Of a DNA stretch of 64,000 nt, positions 27,108 to 34,576 are shown piece by piece. Within the stretch, counting starts at the first letter, position 1. Each line of letters starts with the position of its first letter. Below the pieces are notes generated by a model. The model was not told the origin of the DNA. It saw only the letters and a list, made by a program, of their open reading frames with translations, and did not search any database. The position numbers and the translations under genes are program-made. The stretch comes from an uncultured Steroidobacter sp. (lineage in GTDB: Bacteria; Pseudomonadota; Gammaproteobacteria; Steroidobacterales; Steroidobacteraceae). The stretch covers positions 124,001-188,000 of the forward strand of contig NZ_CALFXI010000002.1 of assembly GCF_937958065.1 (NCBI RefSeq), given 5' to 3'.

Positions 27108-27614
27108 TCACTCCAGCTGCTTCTGCAGCGCCTCGCGGCCGCGTGCCAGCCGGCTCGTCAACGTTCCGATCGGCACATCCAGCGCCTCGGCCGCTTCCTT
27201 GTACGAAAGCCCTTCGACCAGCACCAGTGCCACGGCCAGCCGCTGTTCTTCCGGCAACGACGCAATCGCCCTTTGCACTGACAACAGTCGCAGCTGCGCT
27301 TCGCTCGTGTTGTCGGCAACCTCGCAACCCGCTTCCTCCGGCGCCAGGACCTTGCCTTGCCGGCCGCGAGCGCGCGCTTCATCGATCCAGGCATTGCGCA
27401 TGATGCCGAACATCCAACTGTGAAAGGGCGCCTCGGGCCGCCACTGCTCGTATCTCGACAGGGCCCGCTCGATCGCAATCTGTACCAGATCGTCCGCGTC
27501 GGCCGGATGCCGCGTAATTGCGCGGCCAAAACGTCGCAGCCTCGGCAGAAGCGCCACGATCTGCTCGCGCACCTGCTGCAAGGAAGCCTTCGTGCTTGCC
27601 GATGTCTCGCTCAT
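27108..27614 (-). CDS. ECF-family RNA polymerase sigma factor
   Basis: 168 residues. Region 2 lies at about 20-85 (DADDLVQIAIERALSRYEQW, FHSWMFGIMRNAWID) and region 4 at about 110-160 (LPEEQRLAVALVLVEGLSYK, then EAAEALDVPIGTLTSRLARG). This is a typical small alternative sigma. It is followed by its anti-sigma gene and diverges from a subtilase gene. An ECF-like promoter (GGAAT, 17 bases, CGTA) ends four bases before the ATG at 27614. So the mRNA may be leaderless, or translation may begin inside at TTG 27581 or GTG 27572. Confidence 0.92.
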   Translation of the reverse strand: MSETSASTKASLQQVREQIVALLPRLRRFGRAITRHPADADDLVQIAIERALSRYEQWRPEAPFHSWMFGIMRNAWIDEARARGRQGKVLAPEEAGCEVADNTSEAQLRLLSVQRAIASLPEEQRLAVALVLVEGLSYKEAAEALDVPIGTLTSRLARGREALQKQLE

Positions 27615-27617
27615 CAA

Positions 27618-27643
27618 TACGAGTCCGAGGCCGGGTTTATTCC
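27618..27643 (-). promoter_or_regulatory. Putative ECF promoter of the sigma/anti-sigma operon
   Basis: On the minus strand GGAAT (27643-27639), exactly 17 bases, then CGTA (27621-27618). The same architecture precedes the divergent subtilase gene and the Gly-rich protein gene, which suggests autoregulation by the encoded sigma factor. Confidence 0.6.
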
Positions 27644-27726
27644 CGAGCGGTCCGGAGAATTGTGCCCCAGGTCCGCACTCCCGGTCTGCATCGGAGCGGC
27701 GTTGGAACCGCGGGTACTGGCGACAT

Positions 27727-27752
27727 GGAAGAATTTCGGCTGCCGGCGCGTA
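27727..27752 (+). promoter_or_regulatory. Putative ECF promoter of the subtilase gene
   Basis: GGAAG (27727-27731), 17 bases, CGTA (27749-27752), with a predicted start about 20 bases before the ATG at 27779. Same motif and spacing as at the sigma operon and at 29130-29155. Confidence 0.6.
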
Positions 27753-27778
27753 TATTCTCGATATGGCCGAGCGTACTC

Positions 27779-29086
27779 ATGTTCCCGACTAGATCCATCG
27801 CCTTCGTTGTCCTGCTGCTCGCAGCCGCCGGCTGGGCGCGTGCGCAGGTGGCGCTGCCCCGGGTGCAAGTGCCCGACTTGCCCGGGCTGCCGGCCGAGCC
27901 GCTGAATAGAACTGTCAACGGCGTGCTCGACCGCGCCGATCCGCGCAGCCTGCGCGAGCTGCGGCAGGTGCGCATTCGTGATCTGCTGCGGACCCATCGG
28001 GCTGTCCTGGAATCGGACCCCCGAGGGGCGCTCATCGTCAGGGCCGAGGTGGTGGCGTTGTCGCCGACAGAAGCTGCGCTGGATCGCGCGCGTGCGGCGG
28101 GATTTGCGATTGGACGCACGCGGAACCTGGAGGGGCTCGATGTCTCCATCGTGGTGCTGCAAGCACCACCCGGCATGTCCACACGCCGCGCGCTGGAGCG
28201 TCTGCGCAGCGCAGATCCGCAGGGAACGTACGATTACAATCATATCTATCTGGACAGCGGCGAAGTTGGCGTTGGCGCGGCGGAAACATCGGGCGCAGCG
28301 CCCGTGCCGACGAGTGCGATGGCGACCAGGGTCGGCTTGATCGATGGCGGCGTACAGCGCTCGCATTCCGTATTCAACGGCGTCGTCGTGCATGAGCACG
28401 GTTGCACTGGAGGTGCGATTCCGAGCGCGCATGGCACCGCGGTGGCTTCCTTGCTGGTGGGTCAAGGTGATGTATTTCATGGCGCCGCGCCGGGCGCGGA
28501 ATTGTTTGCGGCCGATGTTTATTGCGGCCTGGCGACGGGCGGTGCTCTCGATTCGGTGGCCGAAGCGTTCGCCTGGATGTCGCGCGAGCAGGTTCCGGTC
28601 ATCAACATCAGCCTGGTCGGGCCGGCGAACGCGCTGCTCGAGCGGATCGTTCGCGTAGTCACGACGCGCGGACACATCGTCGTGGCGGCTGTCGGCAACG
28701 ATGGCCCGAGTGCGCCGCCTTTGTTTCCTGCGGCCTATCCGGAAGTCGTTGCTGTGACTGGTGTCGATGCGAAACAACGGGTGCTCCTCGAAGCTTGCCG
28801 TGGCAAGCACGTCGATTTCTCCGCGCCGGGAGCAAACATGGCGGCCGCAGGCATCGAAGCGCCCTTCGGCGTCGTGCGAGGGACATCGTTCGCGGCGCCA
28901 ATCGTCGCGGGCCTGCTGGCGCGACAGCTGAGCGTCATCGATAAAGGAAAGGCGGACGCGGCAGTCGCGAGCCTCGTCGCCCAAGCGAGCGACCTGGGGG
29001 CACGCGGGGCCGACCAGATCTATGGCAATGGCTTGGTGGGCAGCGAGCTGCGCCCGCCCGAGCAATTGGCGTCCTCCGCTCGCTGA
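27779..29086 (+). CDS. Secreted S8 family serine protease (subtilase)
   Basis: 435 residues from the ATG at 27779, which begins a clear signal peptide (MFPTRSIAFVVLLLAAAGWA). About residues 30-180 are an N-terminal region, probably a prodomain. The subtilase domain holds the full triad: Asp189 (VGLIDGGV), His218 (AHGTAVASLL) and Ser370 (RGTSFAAPIVAG). Asn307 in AVGNDGP is the oxyanion residue. The longer open frame overlaps the divergent sigma gene and is rejected. Divergent from an ECF sigma/anti-sigma pair and preceded by the shared promoter motif, so it is likely an output of that regulon. Confidence 0.92.
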   Translation: MFPTRSIAFVVLLLAAAGWARAQVALPRVQVPDLPGLPAEPLNRTVNGVLDRADPRSLRELRQVRIRDLLRTHRAVLESDPRGALIVRAEVVALSPTEAALDRARAAGFAIGRTRNLEGLDVSIVVLQAPPGMSTRRALERLRSADPQGTYDYNHIYLDSGEVGVGAAETSGAAPVPTSAMATRVGLIDGGVQRSHSVFNGVVVHEHGCTGGAIPSAHGTAVASLLVGQGDVFHGAAPGAELFAADVYCGLATGGALDSVAEAFAWMSREQVPVINISLVGPANALLERIVRVVTTRGHIVVAAVGNDGPSAPPLFPAAYPEVVAVTGVDAKQRVLLEACRGKHVDFSAPGANMAAAGIEAPFGVVRGTSFAAPIVAGLLARQLSVIDKGKADAAVASLVAQASDLGARGADQIYGNGLVGSELRPPEQLASSAR

Positions 29087-29129
29087 TCCCAGCCGGCATT
29101 ACGTCAGATCAAAAAAAATCTCGGGCCAC

Positions 29130-29155
29130 GGAAGAAATCGCTCACCCGGCTCGTA
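29130..29155 (+). promoter_or_regulatory. Putative ECF promoter of the Gly-rich protein gene
   Basis: GGAAG (29130-29134), 17 bases, CGTA (29152-29155), about 45 bases before the ATG at 29201. Third copy of the motif in this cluster. Confidence 0.6.
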
Positions 29156-29200
29156 CTCCTATCAAAGGCTGCGGATTGGCTGCGGCCGGAGGAGACACAG

Positions 29201-29902
29201 ATGAAAACTCGTTCCATGCTGATCGGTGTTGCGCTGGCTGCTGCATTGAATTGTGCCGCTGTGAAAGCCGATGGTCTTGGCGGGCTGGGTGGGGGTCTGG
29301 GCGGTGGTTTGGGCGGCGGGCTATCCGGTGGTCTGCGCGATACGACCATGACCGCAGGGGGCGCGCTGAATGGATCGCTCGGGGCCGAGCTGGATACGAG
29401 CACACTGCGCCGAACCACTCGTAACACCGCTGAACGCGCGACAAATCGTGCGCGCAACACGACCGGCGCCGCGCGCGAGCGCGCGAGCACCAAGGTGGAT
29501 CAGACGCGAGACAAGGTGGTCGAGACGCGCCAAGCGGCGGCTGCAGCCACGACCTCTGCCGCAGGCGGAGCAGTCGCTGCCGTGAAGGATGTGCAGATCG
29601 AAGGCGCTGCCGATGTGGCGGGCTCTGGAACCTCAACCGTGAGCCGCGATGGGGCCAGCCTTGCTGGTGGCCCGGAAGGGGCGGCTCTCGTTTCCAACGA
29701 CAGCCAGCCGGCCACCGCTCCGGCAGAAGACCCCGCCGATCCCTCGGGTCCAACGAGCGCAGTGAATATCGCCGGTGGCGCGAACGGCTCGGCAACCGCA
29801 ATGCGCAGCGGTGCCGCTGCGCAAGGCAACGGCTCGGCAACTGCATCGCGCAGCGGTGTCGCTGCGGAAGGCAGCGGCTCGGCGAGCGCGTCGCATAACT
29901 AA
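29201..29902 (+). CDS. Secreted Gly-rich, low-complexity repeat protein
   Basis: 233 residues, unrecognised. A signal peptide (about 1-24, ending AAVKADG) is followed by a short Gly/Leu repeat (GLGGGLGGGLGGGLSGGL). Next is a basic Arg/Thr-rich helix-prone segment (about 60-110), an Ala/acidic middle and a C-terminal 15-residue repeat (GSATAxRSGxAAxGx, two copies plus a partial). A strong ribosome site (GGAGGAG) precedes the ATG. With its ECF-like promoter and adjacent secreted protease it could be a structural or surface protein processed by that protease. This is inference; no family is recognised. Confidence 0.75.
   Translation: MKTRSMLIGVALAAALNCAAVKADGLGGLGGGLGGGLGGGLSGGLRDTTMTAGGALNGSLGAELDTSTLRRTTRNTAERATNRARNTTGAARERASTKVDQTRDKVVETRQAAAAATTSAAGGAVAAVKDVQIEGAADVAGSGTSTVSRDGASLAGGPEGAALVSNDSQPATAPAEDPADPSGPTSAVNIAGGANGSATAMRSGAAAQGNGSATASRSGVAAEGSGSASASHN
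29786..29899 (+). repeat. 45-base tandem repeat in the Gly-rich gene
   Basis: Two in-frame 45-base units (29786-29830, 29831-29875) and a 24-base partial unit encode the C-terminal 15-residue repeats. Copy number may vary between strains. Confidence 0.75.
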
Positions 29903-29911
29903 CAATGATGA

Positions 29912-29943
29912 GAGAGGCGTCGAGGACATCCTCGGCGCCTCTC
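29912..29943 (+). terminator. Strong hairpin after the Gly-rich gene
   Basis: GAGAGGCG pairs with CGCCTCTC and the inner CGAGGA with TCCTCG, interrupted by one mismatch, nine bases past the stop. There is no T-run on either side, so termination would rest on the stem itself. The 3' arm overlaps the end of the convergent DUF3565 gene. Confidence 0.45.
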
Positions 29944-30142
29944 AATCTGCCGGCCGTCCCTCATCGCATTTCTTGCATTCCAACTCCGCTCCCAGCGCCG
30001 CTTGCCGTCCTTCCGGGGTCACGACCCAGGGTCGGTTGATCCAGGGCGGATCATGGCGAACGTGTTGGTTGTGCCCGCACTCCAGGCGCGCCACCCAGTG
30101 CCGCTCCTCGTCCTGGTGGAAGGAAACGATCCTGCGCTTCAT
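29942..30142 (-). CDS. DUF3565 small protein
   Basis: 66 residues starting MKRRIVSFHQDEERHWVARL, followed by ECGHNQHVRHDPPW and ending with a Cys-x2-Cys pair (LECKKCDEG). This is the DUF3565 pattern. The paired Cys and His residues suggest metal binding, though no role is established. The ATG at 30142 overlaps the stop of the CAP-domain gene by four bases (ATGA), so the two form a small operon. Confidence 0.85.
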   Translation of the reverse strand: MKRRIVSFHQDEERHWVARLECGHNQHVRHDPPWINRPWVVTPEGRQAALGAELECKKCDEGRPAD

Positions 30143-30972
30143 CGGGGCGTAGCGAACACCTGTGTCCAGTAGATGCCGGGCTCGCTCTTGCGATCCACCA
30201 CGAAAGCGATGCCCATCTCGGTGAACCCAGGGGTCATGATGTTCACGCAATGGCCGGGACTGTCGAGCCAGCCTTGCACGACGGCTTCGGGCGTCTCGAC
30301 ACCGATGGCAATGTTTTCTCCGACGCTGCGCCACTTGTAACCGACGCGCGCGGTGCGGATGCCGACGGTGCTGCCGTCCGAGCCCCGGTGCTCGAAGAAA
30401 TGTTCGTTCGCCATGTCCTGGCTGTGGACCAGCGCCGCACGACTCAGGATCGCGGACAACGTCAACGGCGGAGCAGCCTCGAATCGTTTCTGCCCGCACT
30501 TGCGGGCTTTGGCGCGAGCCGCATTGACGAGCGACAGCACCTTTCGACTGACTTGCGCCGCGTCTTTCACCGCTGGCGTGACAAACGGCGTCGCCACGAC
30601 GATCCAGATGGCATCGCGCTGTTGATAGACACCGATCTCTTTGAACGCCGCGTTGGTGATGGTGTCGCAGTAGTTGGCCCGCAGGACATCGAGCAGCGCT
30701 TTGCGATCGCTCGATCCTTCCACCTGCATGGACGCGGAGCTGGTGGCCCGATAGGCGGTGCGGGCTAGCGCAGTGCTCAAGCGACCGCCTTTGGACCATT
30801 CGCGAGCGACCACATCCAGATCCTTACTGGCGCGCAGCGGCTGCGAAACGCCGGGCCGGTTCGCACAGCCCTGGCGTCGAATCCGGTTCAGGTCGTCGCC
30901 GATGCTTGCGAGTGCGGGCGTTGCGGCCCATACGCCGCACATTGCCAAGAACGCGCCCGCGAGTTTTCTCAT
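30139..30972 (-). CDS. Exported CAP (SCP/PR1) domain protein
   Basis: 277 residues with a signal peptide (about 1-22, ending ATPALAS). The C-terminal half (about 140-277) is a CAP domain. It has SRAALVHSQDMANEHFFEHR, the GENIAIG motif, VQGWLDSPGHCVNIM and the terminal YWTQVFA. His and Glu ligands of the CAP cavity are present. The N-terminal half (about 40-130) has a similar secondary pattern (VVAREWSKGG, then an end IWIVVATPF) and may be a degenerate second copy. The role of bacterial CAP proteins is mostly unknown. Confidence 0.88.
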   Translation of the reverse strand: MRKLAGAFLAMCGVWAATPALASIGDDLNRIRRQGCANRPGVSQPLRASKDLDVVAREWSKGGRLSTALARTAYRATSSASMQVEGSSDRKALLDVLRANYCDTITNAAFKEIGVYQQRDAIWIVVATPFVTPAVKDAAQVSRKVLSLVNAARAKARKCGQKRFEAAPPLTLSAILSRAALVHSQDMANEHFFEHRGSDGSTVGIRTARVGYKWRSVGENIAIGVETPEAVVQGWLDSPGHCVNIMTPGFTEMGIAFVVDRKSEPGIYWTQVFATPR

Positions 30973-30981
30973 GCGACGATG

Positions 30982-33813
30982 TTACGTCATGGCGTGTGAA
31001 TGATTCGAGGGACGCCGACGGCTCGCTGTGGCGCGCGGCTTCCTGATGTCCGTGCGCAGCGAGCGATCCTCCTGAACGAATTTCCGAATCGCGTCCTGCA
31101 AAGGCCGCTCGGCATCGCAATAGCTCTGCCACTCGGTGGCTTTACCGGCATAGCTGGCCGCGGTCCGTAGCGTGTAGCGCGTGGGATCGAGCCCGGCTTT
31201 CACCTGCGACCAGTTCAACGGCATGGAAACCGTCGCGCCTTCGCGAAGCCGGGGCGAATAGGGAGCGACGGCGGTCGCCATGCGATCGTTGCGCAGATAA
31301 TCGAGGAAAATCTTGCCGCCGCGCAGTTTCTTCGCCATGTTCACCAGGTAGCGATCGGGATTGTCGTCCGCCATGCGCGTGCACACGGCCTGCGCGAACG
31401 CCTTCGCTTCCGGCCATTTCAAGTGATTCTTCTTCGAGTTGGCCAGCGGCGTGACCACGTGCAGCCCCTTGCCGCCAGTGGTCTTGCAGAAAGCCACCAG
31501 GCCCAACGCTTCCAGTCGCTCCTTGATCTCTTTGGCCGCGGCGATGACGTCGGTGAAGTCGAGGCCCGGCCCGGGATCCAGATCGAACACCAGCCGGCCC
31601 GGCGTTTCAGGCTGGTCGGGCTGGCAATTCCAGGGATGCAGCTCGATGCCGGCGATCTGGGCGATCGCCGCCAGCGCTTCGACCCGATCGATCTGCAGAT
31701 ACGGCTTGTGATCGCCGAACACCTTCACCAACGACAGCAGGTTCGATGTTCCCTGCATGGCGTGGCGCTGGAAGAACCGCTCCTTGCCAACGCCGTCCGG
31801 TGCACGGATCAGCGAACAAGGGCGGCCTTTGATGTGCGGCAGGATCCATTCGCCCATGCTTTCGTAGTAGCGGGCGAGATCGAGCTTGGTGATGGGCTGG
31901 TCGTCGCTCGCGTGCGGCCACAGCACCTTGTCGGGACTGGAGATCGGTACGCCCATGATTACGTTCGATCCGGCACTCGCGGCTGAGGTGCGCGATTTCG
32001 CGCTGGCTGGTTGTTTCTTCGCGGTTCTGCTGCGAGTCGCGGTCTTCGCAGCAACTTTTGCCTTGCGCGCCGCCTTTGGCGCAGGCTCGACGACATCCAC
32101 GTCTTCGTGTTCTGCCGGCCGTTCCGCGACGATTTCGCTCGCCGGCTTGTCCGTGCGCAAACCTTTGAAAGCCGCCTGACGAATATTGCCGCCGCCGGTC
32201 CAGCCGGCGAATTCGATCTCCGCGACCAGTTGCGGTTTGACCCAGTGAATCTCCGGTTTCTTGCGCGGCGCCGTCTTGCCGCCGAACGGATTCTGGTCCG
32301 TCTCCAGTTTCTTCAGCTTGGGCCAGAGCTGACCGACTTTGTCACCGCCGAAGCCGGTGCCCACCCTGCCGACATGGATCAGATGACCGTCGCGATTCAC
32401 ACCGACCAGCAGCGAGCGGAAGTTCGCACCGGTCTGGGTCCAGCCGCCTATGACGACTTCCTGGCCGGCGCGACACTTCGATTTGGTCCAGTCGCCATTG
32501 CGGCCGCCGCGATAGGGCGCATCGAGGCGCTTGGAAATGATGCCTTCGAGATTCATGCGGCAGGCGGACTGCAGCACCGCATCGCCCGCCGTCTCGAAAT
32601 GTTCGACGTAGCGGATCGAGGAGCTCGAATCCTGGCCTTGCTGTTCCAGATATTCCTTGAGCGCGGCCTTGCGCTCCCGCAAGGACCGCGGGCGCAGGTC
32701 GCCAGCGCAGCTATACATGAGATCGAAAGCGAAAAAGATCAGATCGTCGGTGCGCTCCTCGGACAGTGCGGCTTGCAGGGCCGCGAAATCCGGGGAGCCG
32801 TTGGCGTCGAGCGCGGCGACCTCGCCATCGATGATGGCATTCGGGAAATCAGCCGCGGCGTCGGCGATGGCTCGAAACTTCGCCGTCCAGTCGAGCCCCT
32901 TGCGAGTCTTCAAGGTGACTGCGCCGTCTGCGATGCGCAGTTGCAGACGATAGCCGTCGAACTTCACTTCATGACCCCAGCCGGGGCCGACGGGCGGGCG
33001 GTCGAGAGGTTTGCACAGCTCCGGTTCGACGAACGCAGGAATGCGCACGCGTTTACCAGAAGCTTTCCTGGCTCGCGATCGGGCGCCGTTCGTCGTGCGC
33101 GCTTTCTTGTGATCCACCTCCGCCGTGCCGGGCGCTGCATCGACGGGCTCGCGATTCGAGTTCCACACCGCATTCGCCTGCGTACTCTTGCCGCTCATCA
33201 TGAACGGTTTGGGTGCGCGGCCCTTGCCGGCGGCGATCTCGGCCATCGATCGGCCCGAGGCGACCGAACGATCCTCGCTCATCAGCGCCTCGACCCCCCT
33301 GGCATCCGTGGCGTAGGCGTCGCGATGTTTGATCAGCAGCCAGTTGGTGCGTTTGCCGCCATAGCGATCGCCCTTCATACGAACCAGTACGAAGCTGCCC
33401 TTCAGGCGCTCGCCGGCGACTTGAAATTTCAGCTCGCCCTTTTGCAACTGGGCGGCGGCGGACAGCTTGCCTTCGGGCCGCCAGAAGCCACGATCCCAAA
33501 GTTGTACTGTACCTCCGCCGTATTGGCCTTTCGGGATGGTGCCTTCAAAGTCGCCGTAATCGAGCGGATGATCTTCCACTTCCACGGCCAGGCGTTTGTC
33601 CTTTGGATCGAGCGACGGGCCGCGGGTCACGGCCCAGGATTTGAAGACACCGTCCAGCTCCAGCCGGAGGTCGAAGTGCAGGCGGGTTGCCGCATGCTTC
33701 TGGATCACGAACCGCAGTTCCGGCGATTTGTCCACCTTTTGCCGGCCGCTGGGCTCGGCGGTCTGGGTGAAATCGCGCATGGAGCGATAGCGTGAGAGTT
33801 TGCGAGTTGCCAC
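30982..33813 (-). CDS. ligD: Multifunctional DNA ligase D
   Basis: ATP-dependent ligase/polymerase/phosphoesterase of non-homologous end joining. It has 943 residues from the GTG at 33813, preceded by AGAGG. Domain order is PE - ligase - polymerase. The 3'-phosphoesterase is at about 30-190 (HFDLRLELDGVFKSWAVTRG). The ligase has catalytic Lys284 (EVKFDGYR). A basic linker at about 580-620 precedes the primase-polymerase (FDLDPGPGLDF; GGKGLHVVTPL). The frame stays open 50 codons upstream, but those overlap the divergent DUF3617 gene. No ku gene is found in the window, so the partner must be elsewhere. Confidence 0.95.
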   Translation of the reverse strand: MATRKLSRYRSMRDFTQTAEPSGRQKVDKSPELRFVIQKHAATRLHFDLRLELDGVFKSWAVTRGPSLDPKDKRLAVEVEDHPLDYGDFEGTIPKGQYGGGTVQLWDRGFWRPEGKLSAAAQLQKGELKFQVAGERLKGSFVLVRMKGDRYGGKRTNWLLIKHRDAYATDARGVEALMSEDRSVASGRSMAEIAAGKGRAPKPFMMSGKSTQANAVWNSNREPVDAAPGTAEVDHKKARTTNGARSRARKASGKRVRIPAFVEPELCKPLDRPPVGPGWGHEVKFDGYRLQLRIADGAVTLKTRKGLDWTAKFRAIADAAADFPNAIIDGEVAALDANGSPDFAALQAALSEERTDDLIFFAFDLMYSCAGDLRPRSLRERKAALKEYLEQQGQDSSSSIRYVEHFETAGDAVLQSACRMNLEGIISKRLDAPYRGGRNGDWTKSKCRAGQEVVIGGWTQTGANFRSLLVGVNRDGHLIHVGRVGTGFGGDKVGQLWPKLKKLETDQNPFGGKTAPRKKPEIHWVKPQLVAEIEFAGWTGGGNIRQAAFKGLRTDKPASEIVAERPAEHEDVDVVEPAPKAARKAKVAAKTATRSRTAKKQPASAKSRTSAASAGSNVIMGVPISSPDKVLWPHASDDQPITKLDLARYYESMGEWILPHIKGRPCSLIRAPDGVGKERFFQRHAMQGTSNLLSLVKVFGDHKPYLQIDRVEALAAIAQIAGIELHPWNCQPDQPETPGRLVFDLDPGPGLDFTDVIAAAKEIKERLEALGLVAFCKTTGGKGLHVVTPLANSKKNHLKWPEAKAFAQAVCTRMADDNPDRYLVNMAKKLRGGKIFLDYLRNDRMATAVAPYSPRLREGATVSMPLNWSQVKAGLDPTRYTLRTAASYAGKATEWQSYCDAERPLQDAIRKFVQEDRSLRTDIRKPRATASRRRPSNHSHAMT

Positions 33814-33845
33814 ATCACACCTCTGCGGTGAAAAATCGCGCCGCC

Positions 33846-33872
33846 CGACGGCCGGGCTTGGCAAGGCCGTCG
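33846..33872. repeat. Perfect inverted repeat between ligD and the DUF3617 gene
   Basis: CGACGGCC (33846-33853) and GGCCGTCG (33865-33872) flank 11 bases in the 113-base divergent region. No T-run follows, so it may be an operator or an mRNA leader structure rather than a terminator. Confidence 0.4.
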
Positions 33873-33926
33873 GTAGTAAGCGGAAACGCCGTGCGGGCGG
33901 ACCACGTTCCTTAACTCGAGATAGCC

Positions 33927-34493
33927 ATGAAAATGCTGAAAACGACTGCGATCGCGGCGCTGACACTCACGGCCCTGAGCGTGGCCGCGGCCGCTCCCGA
34001 GCGCCTCAACGTGAAACTCGGCCTGTGGGAAATGACCTCCACCATGCGTTTCAGCGGCGTGCCGCCGTTGCCCAAGGAGTTGCTGGACAAGATGACGCCG
34101 CAGCAGCGCGCGAAAATGATCGCGGATCTGAAAGCGGCCTCCCAGGAAGAGCCGGAGCCGGAAACCAGCAGCCAGTGCATCACGCAGGAGGACCTGGACA
34201 AGCCGTTCGAGGCCGGCAACTCCGAGGACTGCACCTCGACCGTGGTGCGCACCACGCGCACCACGCAGGAGTTCCGCATGGTGTGCACCGGCAAGACCAA
34301 GGGCTCGGGCACGTTCAAAGTGAGCACGCCGACGCCGGAAACCATGAACGGCACCCTGGACCTGAAGGCGGGCGAGGGCCCTGACGCATTCGTGATCAAA
34401 GGCACCATCAAGGGCCGGTGGCTGGGCGCGGATTGCGGCGATGAGGACAGCGACGACAGCTACGACGAAGACGAAGACAACTCGGATCAATAA
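33927..34493 (+). CDS. DUF3617 family exported protein
   Basis: 188 residues with a signal peptide (about 1-22). The mature domain begins LGLWEMTSTMRFSG, the characteristic DUF3617 opening. Two conserved Cys pairs follow (SSQCITQEDL, SEDCTST; later MVCTGK and ADCGDED), which probably form disulfides in the periplasm. The extreme C-terminus is very acidic (DSDDSYDEDEDNSD), unusual for the family. No function is established. It diverges from ligD and is followed by a strong terminator. Confidence 0.85.
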   Translation: MKMLKTTAIAALTLTALSVAAAAPERLNVKLGLWEMTSTMRFSGVPPLPKELLDKMTPQQRAKMIADLKAASQEEPEPETSSQCITQEDLDKPFEAGNSEDCTSTVVRTTRTTQEFRMVCTGKTKGSGTFKVSTPTPETMNGTLDLKAGEGPDAFVIKGTIKGRWLGADCGDEDSDDSYDEDEDNSDQ

Positions 34494-34506
34494 TCCCGCC
34501 CGATCC

Positions 34507-34550
34507 GGATGCGGCCGCGATATTTGACGGCCGCATCCTTTATGCTTCTC
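34507..34550 (+). terminator. Rho-independent terminator after the DUF3617 gene
   Basis: Perfect 11-base stem (34507-34517 with 34528-34538), ten-base loop, then TTTATGCTTCT. It lies 14 bases past the stop and separates the gene from the oxidoreductase downstream. Confidence 0.88.
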
Positions 34551-34576
34551 GCCAGCACTGACGCCTGGAGACGAGC

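Noticed and set aside
27614..29065. 483-residue minus-strand frame opposite the subtilase
   Set aside because: The plus strand carries the full catalytic triad; the antisense product is Arg/His-rich without motif.
32011..33795. Long plus-strand open frame antisense to ligD
   Set aside because: Arises from GC-rich codon bias; the minus-strand frame has all LigD domains and the antisense translation has no recognisable domain.
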